In this document: positions 1-10,705 of the stretch, piece by piece
Layout of the letters: every line of letters begins with the position of its first letter
How positions within the stretch are numbered: position 1 is the first letter of the stretch
From: Colias croceus
Lineage: Eukaryota > Arthropoda > Insecta > Lepidoptera > Pieridae
DNA length: 64,000 bases
Reading direction: 5' to 3'
Assembly: GCF_905220415.1 (NCBI RefSeq)
Contig: NC_059568.1
Coordinates: 6,696,001-6,760,000, forward strand
Position numbers and translations under genes: made by a program
Notes under the pieces: generated by a model
Databases searched by the model: none
Told to the model about the DNA's origin: nothing
What the model saw: only the letters and a program-made list of their open reading frames with translations

Positions 1-451
1 CTATTTACTATGGGAAAATAACCAGGAAGGTGAAAAACATTATATTATTATTTACGATTTCGACGCACTCGACTTTTAGTAAAATATAGTAGGTAAACAT
101 AATATTATGTTTTTGATTTTTGCTACTAGTATAAGAAAACTGCGTGTTCAAACTACTTGTTTGTCTGTCTGAAAATTCGGAAGTACTTTGGTAGTTTACC
201 GATTTATAATAATATTGTATATATCGTTGTTTAAAAAATATTCAAACACAATAAAATATGATATAGATTTATCACTGGTTTCAGTGATGAACTGATGAGT
301 CAATGTTAGCCACTATACTTTCGTCATACGTGTGTATGATTGATGTGATTTGCAACGTGGTGATATTTCAGAAAAATCACGGGTCAAATTGTCCCACCGA
401 AAATATAACTGCGTTATAAGAATAACTATACCTACGATAAATTATACATAA

Positions 452-620
452 TCTAATATATAAAAATCAATGCCACTTTTCGTTGTAATTCCATAACTCG
501 AGAACGGCTGAACCGATTTCGATAATTCTTTTTTTATTATATTCCTTGAAGTACGAGGATGGTTCTTATGTAGAGAAAACGTTAATATGTACCACGGGCG
601 AAGCCGGGGCGGACCGCTAG
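452..620 (+). mobile_element. Non-autonomous Helitron-like element (Lep1-type)
   Basis: Starts TCTAATATATAAAAATC and ends GGGCGGACCGCTAG. It sits between A451 and T621 with no target duplication. The paralogous segment near 1480-1490 lacks it. Some repeat libraries may file such copies as SINEs. Confidence 0.7.
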
Positions 621-1057
621 TACAATATAGTCTCAAATGCATACTAGTGAAATATTTTATTTGAATCAATAAAATAAAAAATAAATAAAAAATAATAATA
701 ATACAAAAATAAATTCACAACACAAGAAAATCCGCGCGCAAATCATAGCGCGTGACAATGAAATCAAGAACTTTCGAGCCGACGCGACGCGGACGACGAA
801 GGAGCCTAACAAAAGTACCTACAATCATAGGCGGCTCGTGACAAAATTGTATGGCCGTGTTCACTTGAAATAAAACAACGAAAATAGGTACCTACAATAG
901 CGTTAGCAGTACAAAAAAAATGAGCACCACATTATAAATGTCTATTTAATATTTATACACTAAAAATTATAGAGTATTTCAAAACGAATTCAATTATTAT
1001 TTAGCAATAATTAGAAAATCCCCGAATTTGCATTCGTGATCGTATTCATAGTGTTTG

Positions 1058-1135
1058 TCTACACTAATATTATAAAGAGGAAAACTTTGTTTGTTTGTTT
1101 GATTGTAATGAATAGGCTCATAAACTACTGGACAT
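1058..1135 (+). mobile_element. Helitron-like 5' fragment
   Basis: Begins TCTACACTAATATTATAA and continues with the TTTGTTTGTTTGATTG stretch seen in other copies (compare the reverse complement at 25110-25156). The 3' CTAG end is missing. Confidence 0.5.
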
Positions 1136-1884
1136 TTTACCAATGTTTGCAAGTTTGTGATTACTTTGATAGTTTACCGATTTATAATAATTGTATATTT
1201 ATATCATTGTTTAAAAATATTCAAACACAATATGATATAGGTACTGATTTATCACTGGTTTCAGTGATGAACTGATGAGTCAATGTTAGCCACAATACTA
1301 ATCACTTTCGTCATACCTACATGTGTATGAACTATGATTGATGTGATTTGCAATGTGGTGAAATTTCATAAAAATCACGGGCCAATTTTTTGTTTTGAAT
1401 CCCACCGAAAATACATATATTACTAATTGCGTTATTAGAATAATTAATTACTATACCCACGATCAATTATTACAATTTACAATATAGTCTCAAATGCATA
1501 CTAGAGAAACATTGCAATTTGAATCAATTAAAATGCATAGCATACAAAAATAAATTCACAACACAAGAAATTCCGCGCGCAAATCATAGCGCGTGTCAAT
1601 GAAATCAAGAATGTAATTTATATCAAGCCGACGACGACGCCGAACTAAAGTACCTACAGTACCATTTACCTTCAGTGTACAATACAGTTTACAGACCTAC
1701 GACGGACGAACAATAATGAGTAATAAATTGTTTACAAAAAAAAACATAGTTTCTAAGGTCATTAGTTTTATTTTATTTTATTGTTATTTTCTTTGAACGA
1801 TTGGAAATGAAATTACTCAATTTTTACACAGAACTTTGATTTATTAGAATTATGCTCATTATGTATAAGATAACGAACGCGAAT

Positions 1885-1986
1885 GCACGACATCTAGCGC
1901 GTCTTATGTCTAAACATCGCCTTTCGTTTAGACATTGACGCGCTAGATCTGTAATAAGTATATAGTCTATGCGCTAGATGTCGTGC
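1885..1986. repeat. Nested inverted repeats around CATCTAGCGCGTC
   Basis: GCACGACATCTAGCGC (1885-1900) is matched exactly in inverse at 1971-1986. A second inverse match of about 25 nt lies at 1926-1950. The block can form alternative hairpins. Confidence 0.6.
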
Positions 1987-2194
1987 TTTATGTCGTGTTT
2001 CGCTTGGCAAAAGTCACGCACACTACTGTAGAAGTGTCAAATTTTTCCGGTATTTTACTGTTGTTTTTCTAAGTAAATATTGTAAATTATTGATTAAAAA
2101 GGTCGAACGCGCACACATTTCATTATAGAGAAGTGATAAAATGATTAGTTTTAAAGAAATAGTGTCTGTGTTAAGTGTTTAGAGGTAATCAAAA

Positions 2195-2422
2195 ATGTAT
2201 GGAGGGACGGTCGGAACATCCACCTTAATATGCTCATTTTATAACAAGATCGGAAATCAATCCGTGCATAGGTCCGGCGCTGGCGACAATAGACGCACGC
2301 TAACACATCTAATATTCGCTGATGATATTGTATTATTTGCGAAAACCCAACATGATCTTATCGAGATTAGTTACATAAATGGTTTAGCCTCAGAACGTCT
2401 GAATGACGAATTAAATCCCTGA
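2195..2422 (+). pseudogene. Non-LTR retrotransposon reverse transcriptase fragment
   Basis: The 75-codon open frame contains RRTLTHLIFADDIVLFAK around 2290-2345, the catalytic F-A-D-D block of a non-LTR reverse transcriptase. The LTHL-FADDIVLFA wording is closest to RTE/BovB-like elements of insects, as far as I recall. Nothing else of the polymerase is readable on either side and no endonuclease is present, so this is a short dead fragment. The residues before and after the motif do not look like RT. Confidence 0.7.
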
Positions 2423-2723
2423 TAAAACCAAAATTAATAGTACCTAACTTACATTATAGTATAAAAGCTAAAGTTCATTAAAGTATGAAAGTTAGGTACT
2501 ATTTTGTACACCTACTACCAACAGGTACTTAGACAGGTAAAACCTGTCAAAGTAACCACAACCCAAACTTGATAGTCGCTGGTCGTTCTTATCTGTATAG
2601 AAGACATATTATACAGAGAAACTTTCAACTTTTATAAAGTAACGAATGACTGGCTGTCGTGGGCTCTTGGTCCTTCACATTACATAAGTAGGTAAAACTG
2701 AACTTAATAATGAGATATACACA
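2423..2723. other. Unannotated AT-rich stretch
   Basis: No gene seen. A small inverted repeat (TAGTACCTAACTT near 2437, inverse near 2488) is the only structure noticed. Confidence 0.5.
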
Positions 2724-2875
2724 TCTTAATATATATAATTCTCGTGTCACAATGTTTGTCCTCAATGGACTCCTAAACCACCACCATGTGCAGTTCGATC
2801 CAACTTGAGAGATGGGATAGTTTAAATCTCAAATCGTTTCAGAGAAAGCGGGCGAAGCCGCGGGCGGTAAGCTAG
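2724..2875 (+). mobile_element. Helitron-like element (TCTTAATATATATAATTCTC subfamily)
   Basis: Begins TCTTAATATATATAATTC, ends GGGCGGTAAGCTAG, and sits between A2723 and T2876. The stem GCGGGCGAAGCCGC just before CTAG is the expected 3' hairpin position for Helitrons. Confidence 0.7.
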
Positions 2876-2998
2876 TATTATTATATAGGAACATACTTAC
2901 ATGTATCATATACATATTACTTTTATATAGGTAATACATATTATGTATTTACACATACCTATATAATATGTATATATCATTACCATTATGCCATGTGT

Positions 2999-3875
2999 AT
3001 GTCGTGGTCATATCGTAGATTTGATCATTTCATGATATGAGTGGCCATTTCACGAAATCGTCGCATATCGTGAAATGGCCAACATAGTTTGATCAGATCG
3101 TTATATCGTCAACGTTTCACGATTTGGTCATCCACATTTGGCCAGATCGTATAAAATATAAAGAGTCCATAAAATGTTAAAAAATTTCAGAATAACTATA
3201 TTCTAAAAACTTGTTTAATGTCATGTAAGTTAGTGCCGCGGCAGCGGCCGGCGAATGCCAGAAGCGAATCGTTTTTGCAATAGAAAACAGTTAGGTTAGG
3301 TTAGGTTAGACTTTGATAAACAACGCACGAGCCGAGCGAGCAAAGCGAGCGTGCCGCGGCAGCGGCCGGCGAGTGCCAGAAGCGGATCGCTTTTTAAAAA
3401 ACAAACAATTATAATAATATAGTAGTAGTTTCTTAAATTATTTTATTTAAGTCGCATTTTTTCTTAAATACATATAAGATATCCACATTTTCCATAGTAC
3501 TCGTACCTCTTCGTCGTAAATTCTTTGCTATGACTTTCTTCATAATATTGTTATTAAACGAATTATGAAGTTTTTAACTGCGAATAATTTAATTTTCGCC
3601 AGCGGCCGCCATCTTATCACATAAACACAGAGCTTGCAGCGCCTCTACCAACGATTAATGTAACTATTTTACGATATGATCCAATAATTTTGATCATTTC
3701 ATGAAAAAACCGTGCGTTAATTGGCCATATCGTGAAACGATTTCTTATCATTGATCTGCCCAAACCACATCATGATGTGGCCAAACTAAATTGGCCATTT
3801 CACGATATGCGACCATTTCGTGAAATGGCCACTCATATCATGAAATGATCAAATCTACGATATGACCACGACATG
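2999..3875. mobile_element. Fold-back DNA element with ~80-bp terminal inverted repeats
   Basis: The left end starting GTCGTGGTCATATCGTAG recurs in inverse at 3792-3875. The termini are built from short iterated motifs (TCGTGAAATGG / CCATTTCACGA). The interior holds two GCCGCGGCAGCGGCCGGC blocks 117 bp apart and a TTAGG run. The flanks (ATGTGTAT left, ATGTGTCG right) resemble each other but do not prove a target duplication. No transposase is visible. Confidence 0.6.
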
Positions 3876-4622
3876 TGTCGTCGCAAATGGTCGCATATCG
3901 TGAAATGGCCAATTTAGTTTGGCCACATCATGATGTGGTTTGGGCAGATCAATGATAAGAAATCGTTTCACGATATGGCCAATTAACGCACGGTTTTTTC
4001 ATAAAATGATCAAAATTATTTGATCATATCGTAAAATAGTTACATTAATCGTTGGTAGAGGCGCTGCAAGCTCTGTGTTTATGTGATAAGATGGCGGCCG
4101 CTGGCGAAAATTAAATTATTCGCAGTTAAAAACTTCATAATTCGTTTAATAACAATATTATGAAGAAAGTCATAGCAAAGAATTTACGACACAGAGGTAC
4201 GAGTACTATGGAAAATGTGGATATCTTATATGTATTTAAGAAAAAATGCGACTTAAATAAAATAATTTAAACAACTACTACTATATTATTATAATTGTTT
4301 GTTTTTTAAAAAGCGATCCGCTTCTGGCACTCGCCGGCCGCTGCCGCGGCACGCTCGCTTTGCTCGCTCGGCTCATGCGTTGTTTATCAAAGTCTAACCT
4401 AACCTAACCTAACTGTTTTCTATTGCAAAAACGATTCGCTTCTGGCATTCGCCGGCCGCTGCCGCGGCACTAACTTAAATGACATTAAACAAGTTTTTAG
4501 AATACATTCTGAAATTTTTTAATATTTTATGGACTCTTTATATTTTATACGATCTGGCCAAATGTGTGTGGAGGAGGAAGTGTCGCTACATGTGGATGAC
4601 CAAATCGTGAAACGTTGACGAT
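3105..4622. repeat. Long palindrome, arms ~714 and ~738 bp, spacer 66 bp
   Basis: Positions 3105-3818 match 3885-4622 in inverse with few mismatches. The right arm carries one extra ~24-bp segment near 4567-4590. It is a head-to-head copy of the fold-back element, truncated at both outer ends. Confidence 0.85.
3291..3310. repeat. TTAGG run (insect telomere-type) in the fold-back element
   Basis: Three TTAGG units plus TTAGA. The inverse copy is at 4393-4412 in the other palindrome arm. Confidence 0.8.
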
Positions 4623-4894
4623 TTAAGGACGTATTTACAAATTGACGCGCATCAATTTTAGGTATTGAGTCTTACTACTACACGTGCACGGCTCACACAC
4701 ACATCGAAATGCGCGAAGCGGTGAAATTATGAGTAAACTAACACGACTTGATAATTGAGCTTATTTTTATTGCCATGTTTTTTTTTAACTTTACTTTGAT
4801 TTGTAAAGTTTGTAACGTTGAATGATCACAAAAGTAGATACCATTTACCTAATTTCATTGGACAGTGATTGTTTGGTAAACAAGTACTTGCCAA
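4623..4894. other. Unannotated spacer
   Basis: AT-rich spacer between the palindrome and the 120-bp array. No gene or repeat recognised. Confidence 0.4.
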
Positions 4895-5738
4895 AGTGTA
4901 CTTCGAAGACTGGTACTGGAACTCATAGACGAGTGGAGCTAGGTGTGCTGAGTTTAGGCTCGTTTTTTTAGTAATGTTGAGACTTTACCTCCGGACTTGA
5001 TGGAGTGACCTGCAGGTGTACTTCGAAGACTGCTACTGGAACTAATAGACGAGTAGAGCTAGGTGTGCCAAGTTTGGGCTCGTTTTGTTAGTTACGTTGA
5101 GACCTAACCTCCGGAATTGATGGAATGACCTGAAGGTGTACTTCGAAGACTGCTACTGGAACTAATAGATGATTAGAGCTAGGTGTGCCGAGTTTGGGCT
5201 CATTTTGTTAGTTATGTTGAGAACTTACCTCCGGACTTGATGGAGTGATCTGCAGGTGTACTTCGAAGACTGCTACTGGAACTAATAGACGAGTAGAGCT
5301 GGGTTGCCGAGTTTGGGCTCGTTTTGTTAGTTATGTCGAGACCTTACCTCCGGACTTGATGGAGTGACCTGCAGGTGCACTTTGAAGACTGCTACTGGAA
5401 CTAATCGACGAGTAGAGCTAGGTGTGGCGAGTTTGGGCTCATTTTGTAAGTTATGTTGAGACCTTACCTCCGGACTTGATGGAGTGACCAGCAGGTGTAC
5501 TTCGAAGATTACTACTAGAACTAATAGACGATTAGAGATAGGTGTGCCGAGTTTGGGCTAATTTTGTTAGGTATGTTGAGACCTTACCTCCGGACTTAAT
5601 GGAGAGACCTGCAGGTGTACTTCGAAGACTGCTACTGGAACTAATAGACGAGTAGAGCTAGGTATGCCGAGTTTGGGCTCGTTTTGTTAGTTATGTTGAG
5701 ACCTTACCTCCGGATTTGATGGAGTGACCAGCAGGTGA
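4895..5738 (+). repeat. 120-bp tandem repeat array, 7 units, left arm
   Basis: CTTCGAAGAC recurs at 4901, 5021, 5141, 5261, 5380, 5500 and 5620. Each unit contains TCCGGACTTGATGGAGTGAC. The units are the reverse complement of those at 5961-7600 and 8881-10705. Confidence 0.95.
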
Positions 5739-5960
5739 TTTTTTTGTGGTATCAAATGCAAGTGGGTTTTCAAAAACTAGAAAGACAATAAGTTTATTTG
5801 GTACATGCATATACTACTGATAGGTACTAAACTTTATAGGTTCAAATATACTGAAACATTTTATAACTCAAGAAATCACTCACCTATCCAAACAAAATGT
5901 TTAGGCTTTTTCCGGACTAGTTAGTGTTATAAGAGCTATAGACTATATCACTCTTATAAG
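5739..5960. other. Unique centre between inverted 120-bp arrays
   Basis: About 220 bp of AT-rich sequence separates arrays of opposite orientation, as in the loop of a fold-back element. No open frame of note. Confidence 0.6.
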
Positions 5961-6253
5961 ATAGCTTTACTCGTTTATTAGTTACAGTCTATAATCATCT
6001 ATTAGGTCCAGTAGCAGTCTTCGAAGTACACCTGCAGGTCACTCCATCAAGTCCGGAGGTAAGGTCTCGACATAACAAACAAAACGAGCCCAAACTCGGC
6101 ACACCCAGCTCTACTCGTCTATTAGTTCCAGTAGCAGTCTTCGAAGTACACCTGCTGGTCACTCCATCAAGTCCAGAGGTAAGGTCTCGACATAACTAAC
6201 AAAACGAGCCCAAACTCGGCATACCTAGCTCTACTCGTCTATTAGTTCCAGTA
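5961..6253 (-). repeat. 120-bp repeat units, right arm (before LINE insertion)
   Basis: Two and a half units in inverse orientation relative to 4895-5738, beginning with a degenerate partial unit near 5961. The array is interrupted by the LINE at 6254 and resumes at 7461. Confidence 0.9.
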
Positions 6254-7460
6254 ATTCAATGCGTCAATTAACATTGGTGTTCCACAAGGATCTATTTTAG
6301 GACCCTTCTTGTTCTTGGTATATATCAATGATCTACCTTATTATTTACAGGATAGGTGTGAAATAGTTCTGTTTGCAGATGATACCTCATTAATATTCAA
6401 TGTGGATAGGCATGACCCAAATGTTGACGAAGTGAACAGTACTCTTTTACACATATCCGACTGGTTTACTGCTAATAATTTATTATTAAATGCCAAAAAA
6501 ACAACTTGTGTTGAATTTTTACTACCTAACGTTAAAAAGTTGAGCAGAAATATTACCTTGAACGGGGAGGTATTACACCCTACAGAATCGACTGTATTTC
6601 TTGGGTTAACATTGGACGAGAAACTACAGTGGGGAGCCCATGTCAACACCGCTGCAGGTAAGCTCAGTTCAGCAGCATATGCAGTCCGAAAGGTAAGGCA
6701 TCTCACCGATGAAGATACAGCTAGATTGGTATATTTCAGCTACTTTCATAGTATTATGTCCTATGGAATTCTACTATGGGGCAGGGCAGCAGATATAGAA
6801 ACTATATTTATCTTACAGAAAAGAGCCATTCGCTCTATATATAATTTACGTGCTCGGGACTCACTAAGAGATCTCTTTAAGAATACTGGTATACTTACTC
6901 TACCATCACAGTATATATTTAATAATATTTTGCATGTACACAAAAACGCCGACTTACACACAAGAGTAGGAGATAGACACTGTTATGGCACAAGGAACAG
7001 AAATAGAATTGAAATGCCATTTTTCCGATTAGCTAAAGTTAAAAATTCATTTATGGGTCAAGGTATACGCTTTTACAATAGAATTCCTCATAATATTAGA
7101 GAGTTTAGTAGTTCTAAATTTAAAACTTATATAAAAAATGTACTAGTTCAGAGAGCGTACTACAGTATTCAGGAATATATGGACGATAAAAACCCATGGA
7201 GGGTTGTCGCGTAAAAACCACAGGACAGTTCTTTGTATATATTATGATATATTATGTATTTAGATATAATTTACATATTATGTAATATCGACATGATTTT
7301 AAAAGAGCAACTATGGAGTTTCTTGCCGATTCTTCTCCATAGATCACTGCTTTCCGAATCGGTGGTAAATGTTAAAATAATTATGTAATGACGATTCGAA
7401 AGTGCTACTAAATAGTAGTCTAATTGAATAAATGAATGTTTGAGTTTGAGTTTGAGTTTG
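6254..7460 (+). mobile_element. 5'-truncated non-LTR retrotransposon inserted in the 120-bp array
   Basis: The insertion splits a repeat unit at ...CCAGTA. AGTA is present on both sides (6250-6253 and 7461-7464), consistent with a 4-bp target duplication. The 3' end is four TTTGAG units (about 7439-7462). Such short tandem 3' tails occur in CR1/Daphne/Jockey-group LINEs. Confidence 0.85.
6255..7214 (+). CDS. Reverse transcriptase C-terminal part of a Jockey/CR1-group LINE (5' truncated)
   Basis: The frame is open from the insertion point and has no natural start. It opens with INIGVPQGSILGP and LVYINDLP, then FADDTSLIF (the catalytic F-A-D-D, about 6372-6390), then WFTANNLLLNAKKT and FLGLTLDEKLQW, all standard blocks of non-LTR reverse transcriptases in order. 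The thumb and C-terminal region follow to NPWRVVA and a TAA stop. The visible part, about 320 codons, has no frameshift, so the insertion is fairly young. The endonuclease and the first RT blocks are missing, so it cannot be autonomous. Clade assignment between Jockey and CR1-like groups is uncertain. It may be related to the LINE at 61.5-64 kb, but the two visible parts do not overlap. Confidence 0.92.
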   Translation, partial: FNASINIGVPQGSILGPFLFLVYINDLPYYLQDRCEIVLFADDTSLIFNVDRHDPNVDEVNSTLLHISDWFTANNLLLNAKKTTCVEFLLPNVKKLSRNITLNGEVLHPTESTVFLGLTLDEKLQWGAHVNTAAGKLSSAAYAVRKVRHLTDEDTARLVYFSYFHSIMSYGILLWGRAADIETIFILQKRAIRSIYNLRARDSLRDLFKNTGILTLPSQYIFNNILHVHKNADLHTRVGDRHCYGTRNRNRIEMPFFRLAKVKNSFMGQGIRFYNRIPHNIREFSSSKFKTYIKNVLVQRAYYSIQEYMDDKNPWRVVA

Positions 7461-7600
7461 AGTAGCAGTCTTCGAAGTACACCTGCAGGTCACTCCATCA
7501 TGTCCGGAGGTAAGGTCTCGACATAACTAACAAAACGAGCCCAAACTCGGCACACCCAGCTCTACTCGTCTATTAGTTCCAATAGCAGTCTTCGAAGTAT
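7461..7600 (-). repeat. 120-bp repeat units, right arm (after LINE insertion)
   Basis: Resumes with TAGCAGTCTTCGAAG, completing the unit broken at 6253. The similarity stops near 7600. Confidence 0.9.
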
Positions 7601-7653
7601 AAGTATATTAAGAAGAGCTGGAACGTCAACACATTTACACATTGCACATATTA

Positions 7654-7874
7654 GGCCGGGAGATACTGACACAAAATTTCGGGTCATTTGTAACAGGATG
7701 GCGGTCTAGAGGGGTCTTACTTATCCGACGAGTGTGACTTACGCCCACGCGACTAGTCCGCCGGTACCAGCGTTCTGACCATCATTTTTCTTTTTGTCAT
7801 TGCGTAATAAGACCTCTGTAGAACCGCCATTCTGTTACAAATGACCCGAAATTTTGTGTCAGTATCTCCCGGCC
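7654..7874. mobile_element. 221-bp MITE with ~50-bp TIRs and TA target duplication
   Basis: The ends start GGCCGGGAGATACTGACAC and are nearly identical in inverse (7654-7705 and 7823-7874). TA flanks both sides (7652-7653, 7875-7876), so a Tc1/mariner-type mobiliser is likely. It does not code. Confidence 0.85.
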
Positions 7875-7876
7875 TA

Positions 7877-8880
7877 TGTATGTGTCATATTTTGCAATTG
7901 TTTATAAATACAGGGTGATGTTATTGGTGTAGTACGAATATCTAAAAATCTATGAAGAATTTTGTGATACAGTAAATGGAAGAATTATACAGGGTTACAG
8001 GAAAAGTCGATGTAGATCCGTTAAGGGCATGTAGTACACATCATTTCTGAATGATTTCACTATGTAACCTCCCATCCTAAACTTAACCGTTTTCGAGATA
8101 TTCGAGTTTTAAATTTTTTTATGAAAATGCCCAATTTTTCGGCTATTCAATTGAATATTTTGAATTTTTTTGACTCTTATGATTATTTTTTTTGGTTTTT
8201 TACATGAAGAATGAGATGCTTAATTACCTCAATGACTAAAATTGCACGTAAGTTAACTAAATAGGTAATTGTAGACGATCGAAACTTAAGAAAATAAGTA
8301 CAAATTATAAAAAAATATTTTTCCTTTCTGGATATCTCAAAAAATTATTATGGCACTTGCTCTGCAGAGATTTTACAGTATTTAATAAAATCATTTAATT
8401 TTTTGTTCATTTTCATTAGAAATGTCAATTTTTCTCACCAAGGTGGAAATTTGGATGATAAGGATCTTGTTAGAAAAATATAAATTTTGACTAAAATCGG
8501 CATTTTTTTTTCAAAAATCAAATTACTAATTAATAATCAGAGTTATCACCAATTACATTAATTTACAAACGATATCGGTTGTTCTTACTTAAAATTGAAT
8601 ACCAATGTCTTATTGCGGTATGTGTTCTTTGGAAGTGTTCGTAAAGTTGTTGATCCGTAATTAAATTTTGCGGAAAATCTTTTAGAGCGCTTAGTTGTGA
8701 CATATCCTAAGCATATTCAATAGAATTAAAAGACGAGCGAATATGCAAGCCAGTCTAAAACTTGAATATTTTCTAAAATGAAACTAGAGTCGCATTTATT
8801 TTTGAACATACTGTAAGTGAAATTGCATAAGTGTGAGTACTGTGAACATGCCAGCTTTGCTTAATTGACCGATACACCTG
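7877..8880. other. Unclassified repeat-like stretch beside the 120-bp array
   Basis: AT-rich, starts near TACAGGGTGATGTTATTGG and contains 'cgttttcgagatattcgagt', wording I associate with insect transposon interiors. No coding frame is readable. It lies between two 120-bp arrays and may belong to the same large element. Confidence 0.35.
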
Positions 8881-10705
8881 CAGGTCACTCCATCAAGTCC
8901 GGAGGTAAGGTCTCAACTTAACTTACAAAAAGAACCCAAACTCGGCATACCTAGCGCTACTCGTCTATTCGTTCCAGTAGCAGTCTTCGAAGTACACCTG
9001 CAGGTCACTCCATCAAGTCCGGAGGTAAGGTCTCGACATACCTAACAAAACGAGCCCAAACTCGGCATACCTAGCGCTACTCGTCTATTAGTTCCAGTAG
9101 CAGTCTTCGAAGTACACCTGCAGGTCACTCCATCAAGTCCGGAGGTAAGGTCTCAACATAACTAACAAAAAGAACCCAAACTCGGCATACCTAGCGCTAC
9201 TCGTCTATTAGTTCCAGTAGCAGTCTTCGAAGTACACCTGCAGGTCACTCCATCAAGTCCGGAGGTAAGGTCTCAACATAACTAACAAAACGAGCCCAAA
9301 CTCGGCATACCTAATTACCTAGCTCTACTCGTCTATTAGTTCCAGTAGCAGTCTTTGAAGTACACCTGCAGGTCACTCCATCAAGTCCGGAGGTAAGGTC
9401 TCAACATAACTAACAAAACGAGCCCAAACTCGGCATTCCTAGCGCTACTCGTCTATTAGTTCCAGTAGCATTCTTCGAAGTATACCTGTAGGTCACTCCA
9501 TCAAGTCCGGAGGTAAGGTCTCAACATAACTAACAAAACGAGCCCAAACTCGGCATACCTAGCTCTACTCGTCTATTAGTTCCAGTAGCAGTCTTCGAAG
9601 TACACCTGCAGGTCACTCCATCAAGTCCGGAGGTAAGGTCTCGACATACCTAACAAAACGAGCCCAAACTCGGCATACCTAGCGCTACTCGTCTATTAGT
9701 TCCAGTAGCAGTCTTCGAAGTACACCTGCAGGTCACTCCATCAAGTCCGGAGGTAAGGTCTCAACATAACTAACAAAACGAGCCCAAACTCGGCATACCT
9801 AGCTCTACTCGTCTATTAGTTCCAGTAGCAGTCTTCGAAGTACACCTGCAGGTCACTCCATCAAGTCCGGAGGTAAGGTCTCGACATACCTAACAAAACG
9901 AGCCCAAACTCGGCATACCTAGCGCTACTCGTCTATTAGTTCCAGTAGCAGTCTTCGAAGTACACCTGCAGGTCACTCCATCAAGTCCGGAGGTAAGGTC
10001 TCAACATAACTAACAAAAAGAACCCAAACTCGGCATACCTAGCGCTACTCGTCTATTAGTTCCAGTAGCAGTCTTCGAAGTACACCTGCAGGTCACTCCA
10101 TCAAGTCCGGAGGTAAGGTCTCAACATAACTAACAAAACGAGCCCAAACTCGGCATACCTAATTACCTAGCTCTACTCGTCTATTAGTTCCAGTAGCAGT
10201 CTTTGAAGTACACCTGCAGGTCACTCCATCAAGTCCGGAGGTAAGGTCTCAACATAACTAACAAAACGAGCCCAAACTCGGCATTCCTAGCGCTACTCGT
10301 CTATTAGTTCCAGTAGCAGTCTTCGAAGTATACCTGTAGGTCACTCCATCAAGTCCGGAGGTAAGGTCTCAACATAACTAACAAAACGAGCCCAAACTCG
10401 GCATACCTAGCTCTACTCGTCTATTAGTTCCAGTAGCAGTCTTCGAAGTACACCTGCAGGTCACTCCATCAAGTCCGGAGGTAAGGTCTCGACATACCTA
10501 ACAAAACGAGCCCAAACTCGGCATACCTAGCGCTACTCGTCTATTAGTTCCAGTAGCAGTCTTCGAAGTACACCTGCAGGTCACTCCATCAAGTCCGGAG
10601 GTAAGGTCTCAACATAACTAACAAAAAGAACCCAAACTCGGCATACCTAGCGCTACTCGTCTATTAGTTCCAGTAGCAGTCTTTGAAGTACACCTGCAGG
10701 TCACT
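8881..10705 (-). repeat. 120-bp tandem array, 15 units, with an 848-bp higher-order repeat
   Basis: Units begin CAGGTCACTCCATCAAG at 8881, 9001, 9121, 9241, 9369, 9489, 9609, 9729, 9849, 9969, 10089, 10217, 10337, 10457 and 10577. The unit starting 9241 and that starting 10089 carry the same 8-bp insertion (128 bp). Units 2-7 (9001-9728) match units 9-14 (9849-10576) variant by variant, a block copy at an 848-bp offset. Each monomer holds several perfect short palindromes (CCTGCAGG, CTTCGAAG, TCCGGA). Confidence 0.95.

Larger units (their letters stand above)
160..1640. repeat. Imperfect tandem duplication of a ~0.7-kb segment
   Basis: The segment about 160-820 recurs at about 1136-1640. Shared blocks include GTAGTTTACCGATTTATAA, a long stretch around 'tcactggtttcagtgatgaa', and 'ccgcgcgcaaatcatagcgc'. 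The first copy contains a Helitron-like insertion (452-620) absent from the second. No gene is visible in either copy. Confidence 0.75.

Noticed and set aside
6341..6961. Minus-strand open frames under the LINE
   Set aside because: Shadows of the plus-strand reverse transcriptase frame, with no family signature.
8881..10705. CRISPR-like array
   Set aside because: The 120-bp units are contiguous tandem copies without unique spacers, in a eukaryotic genome.
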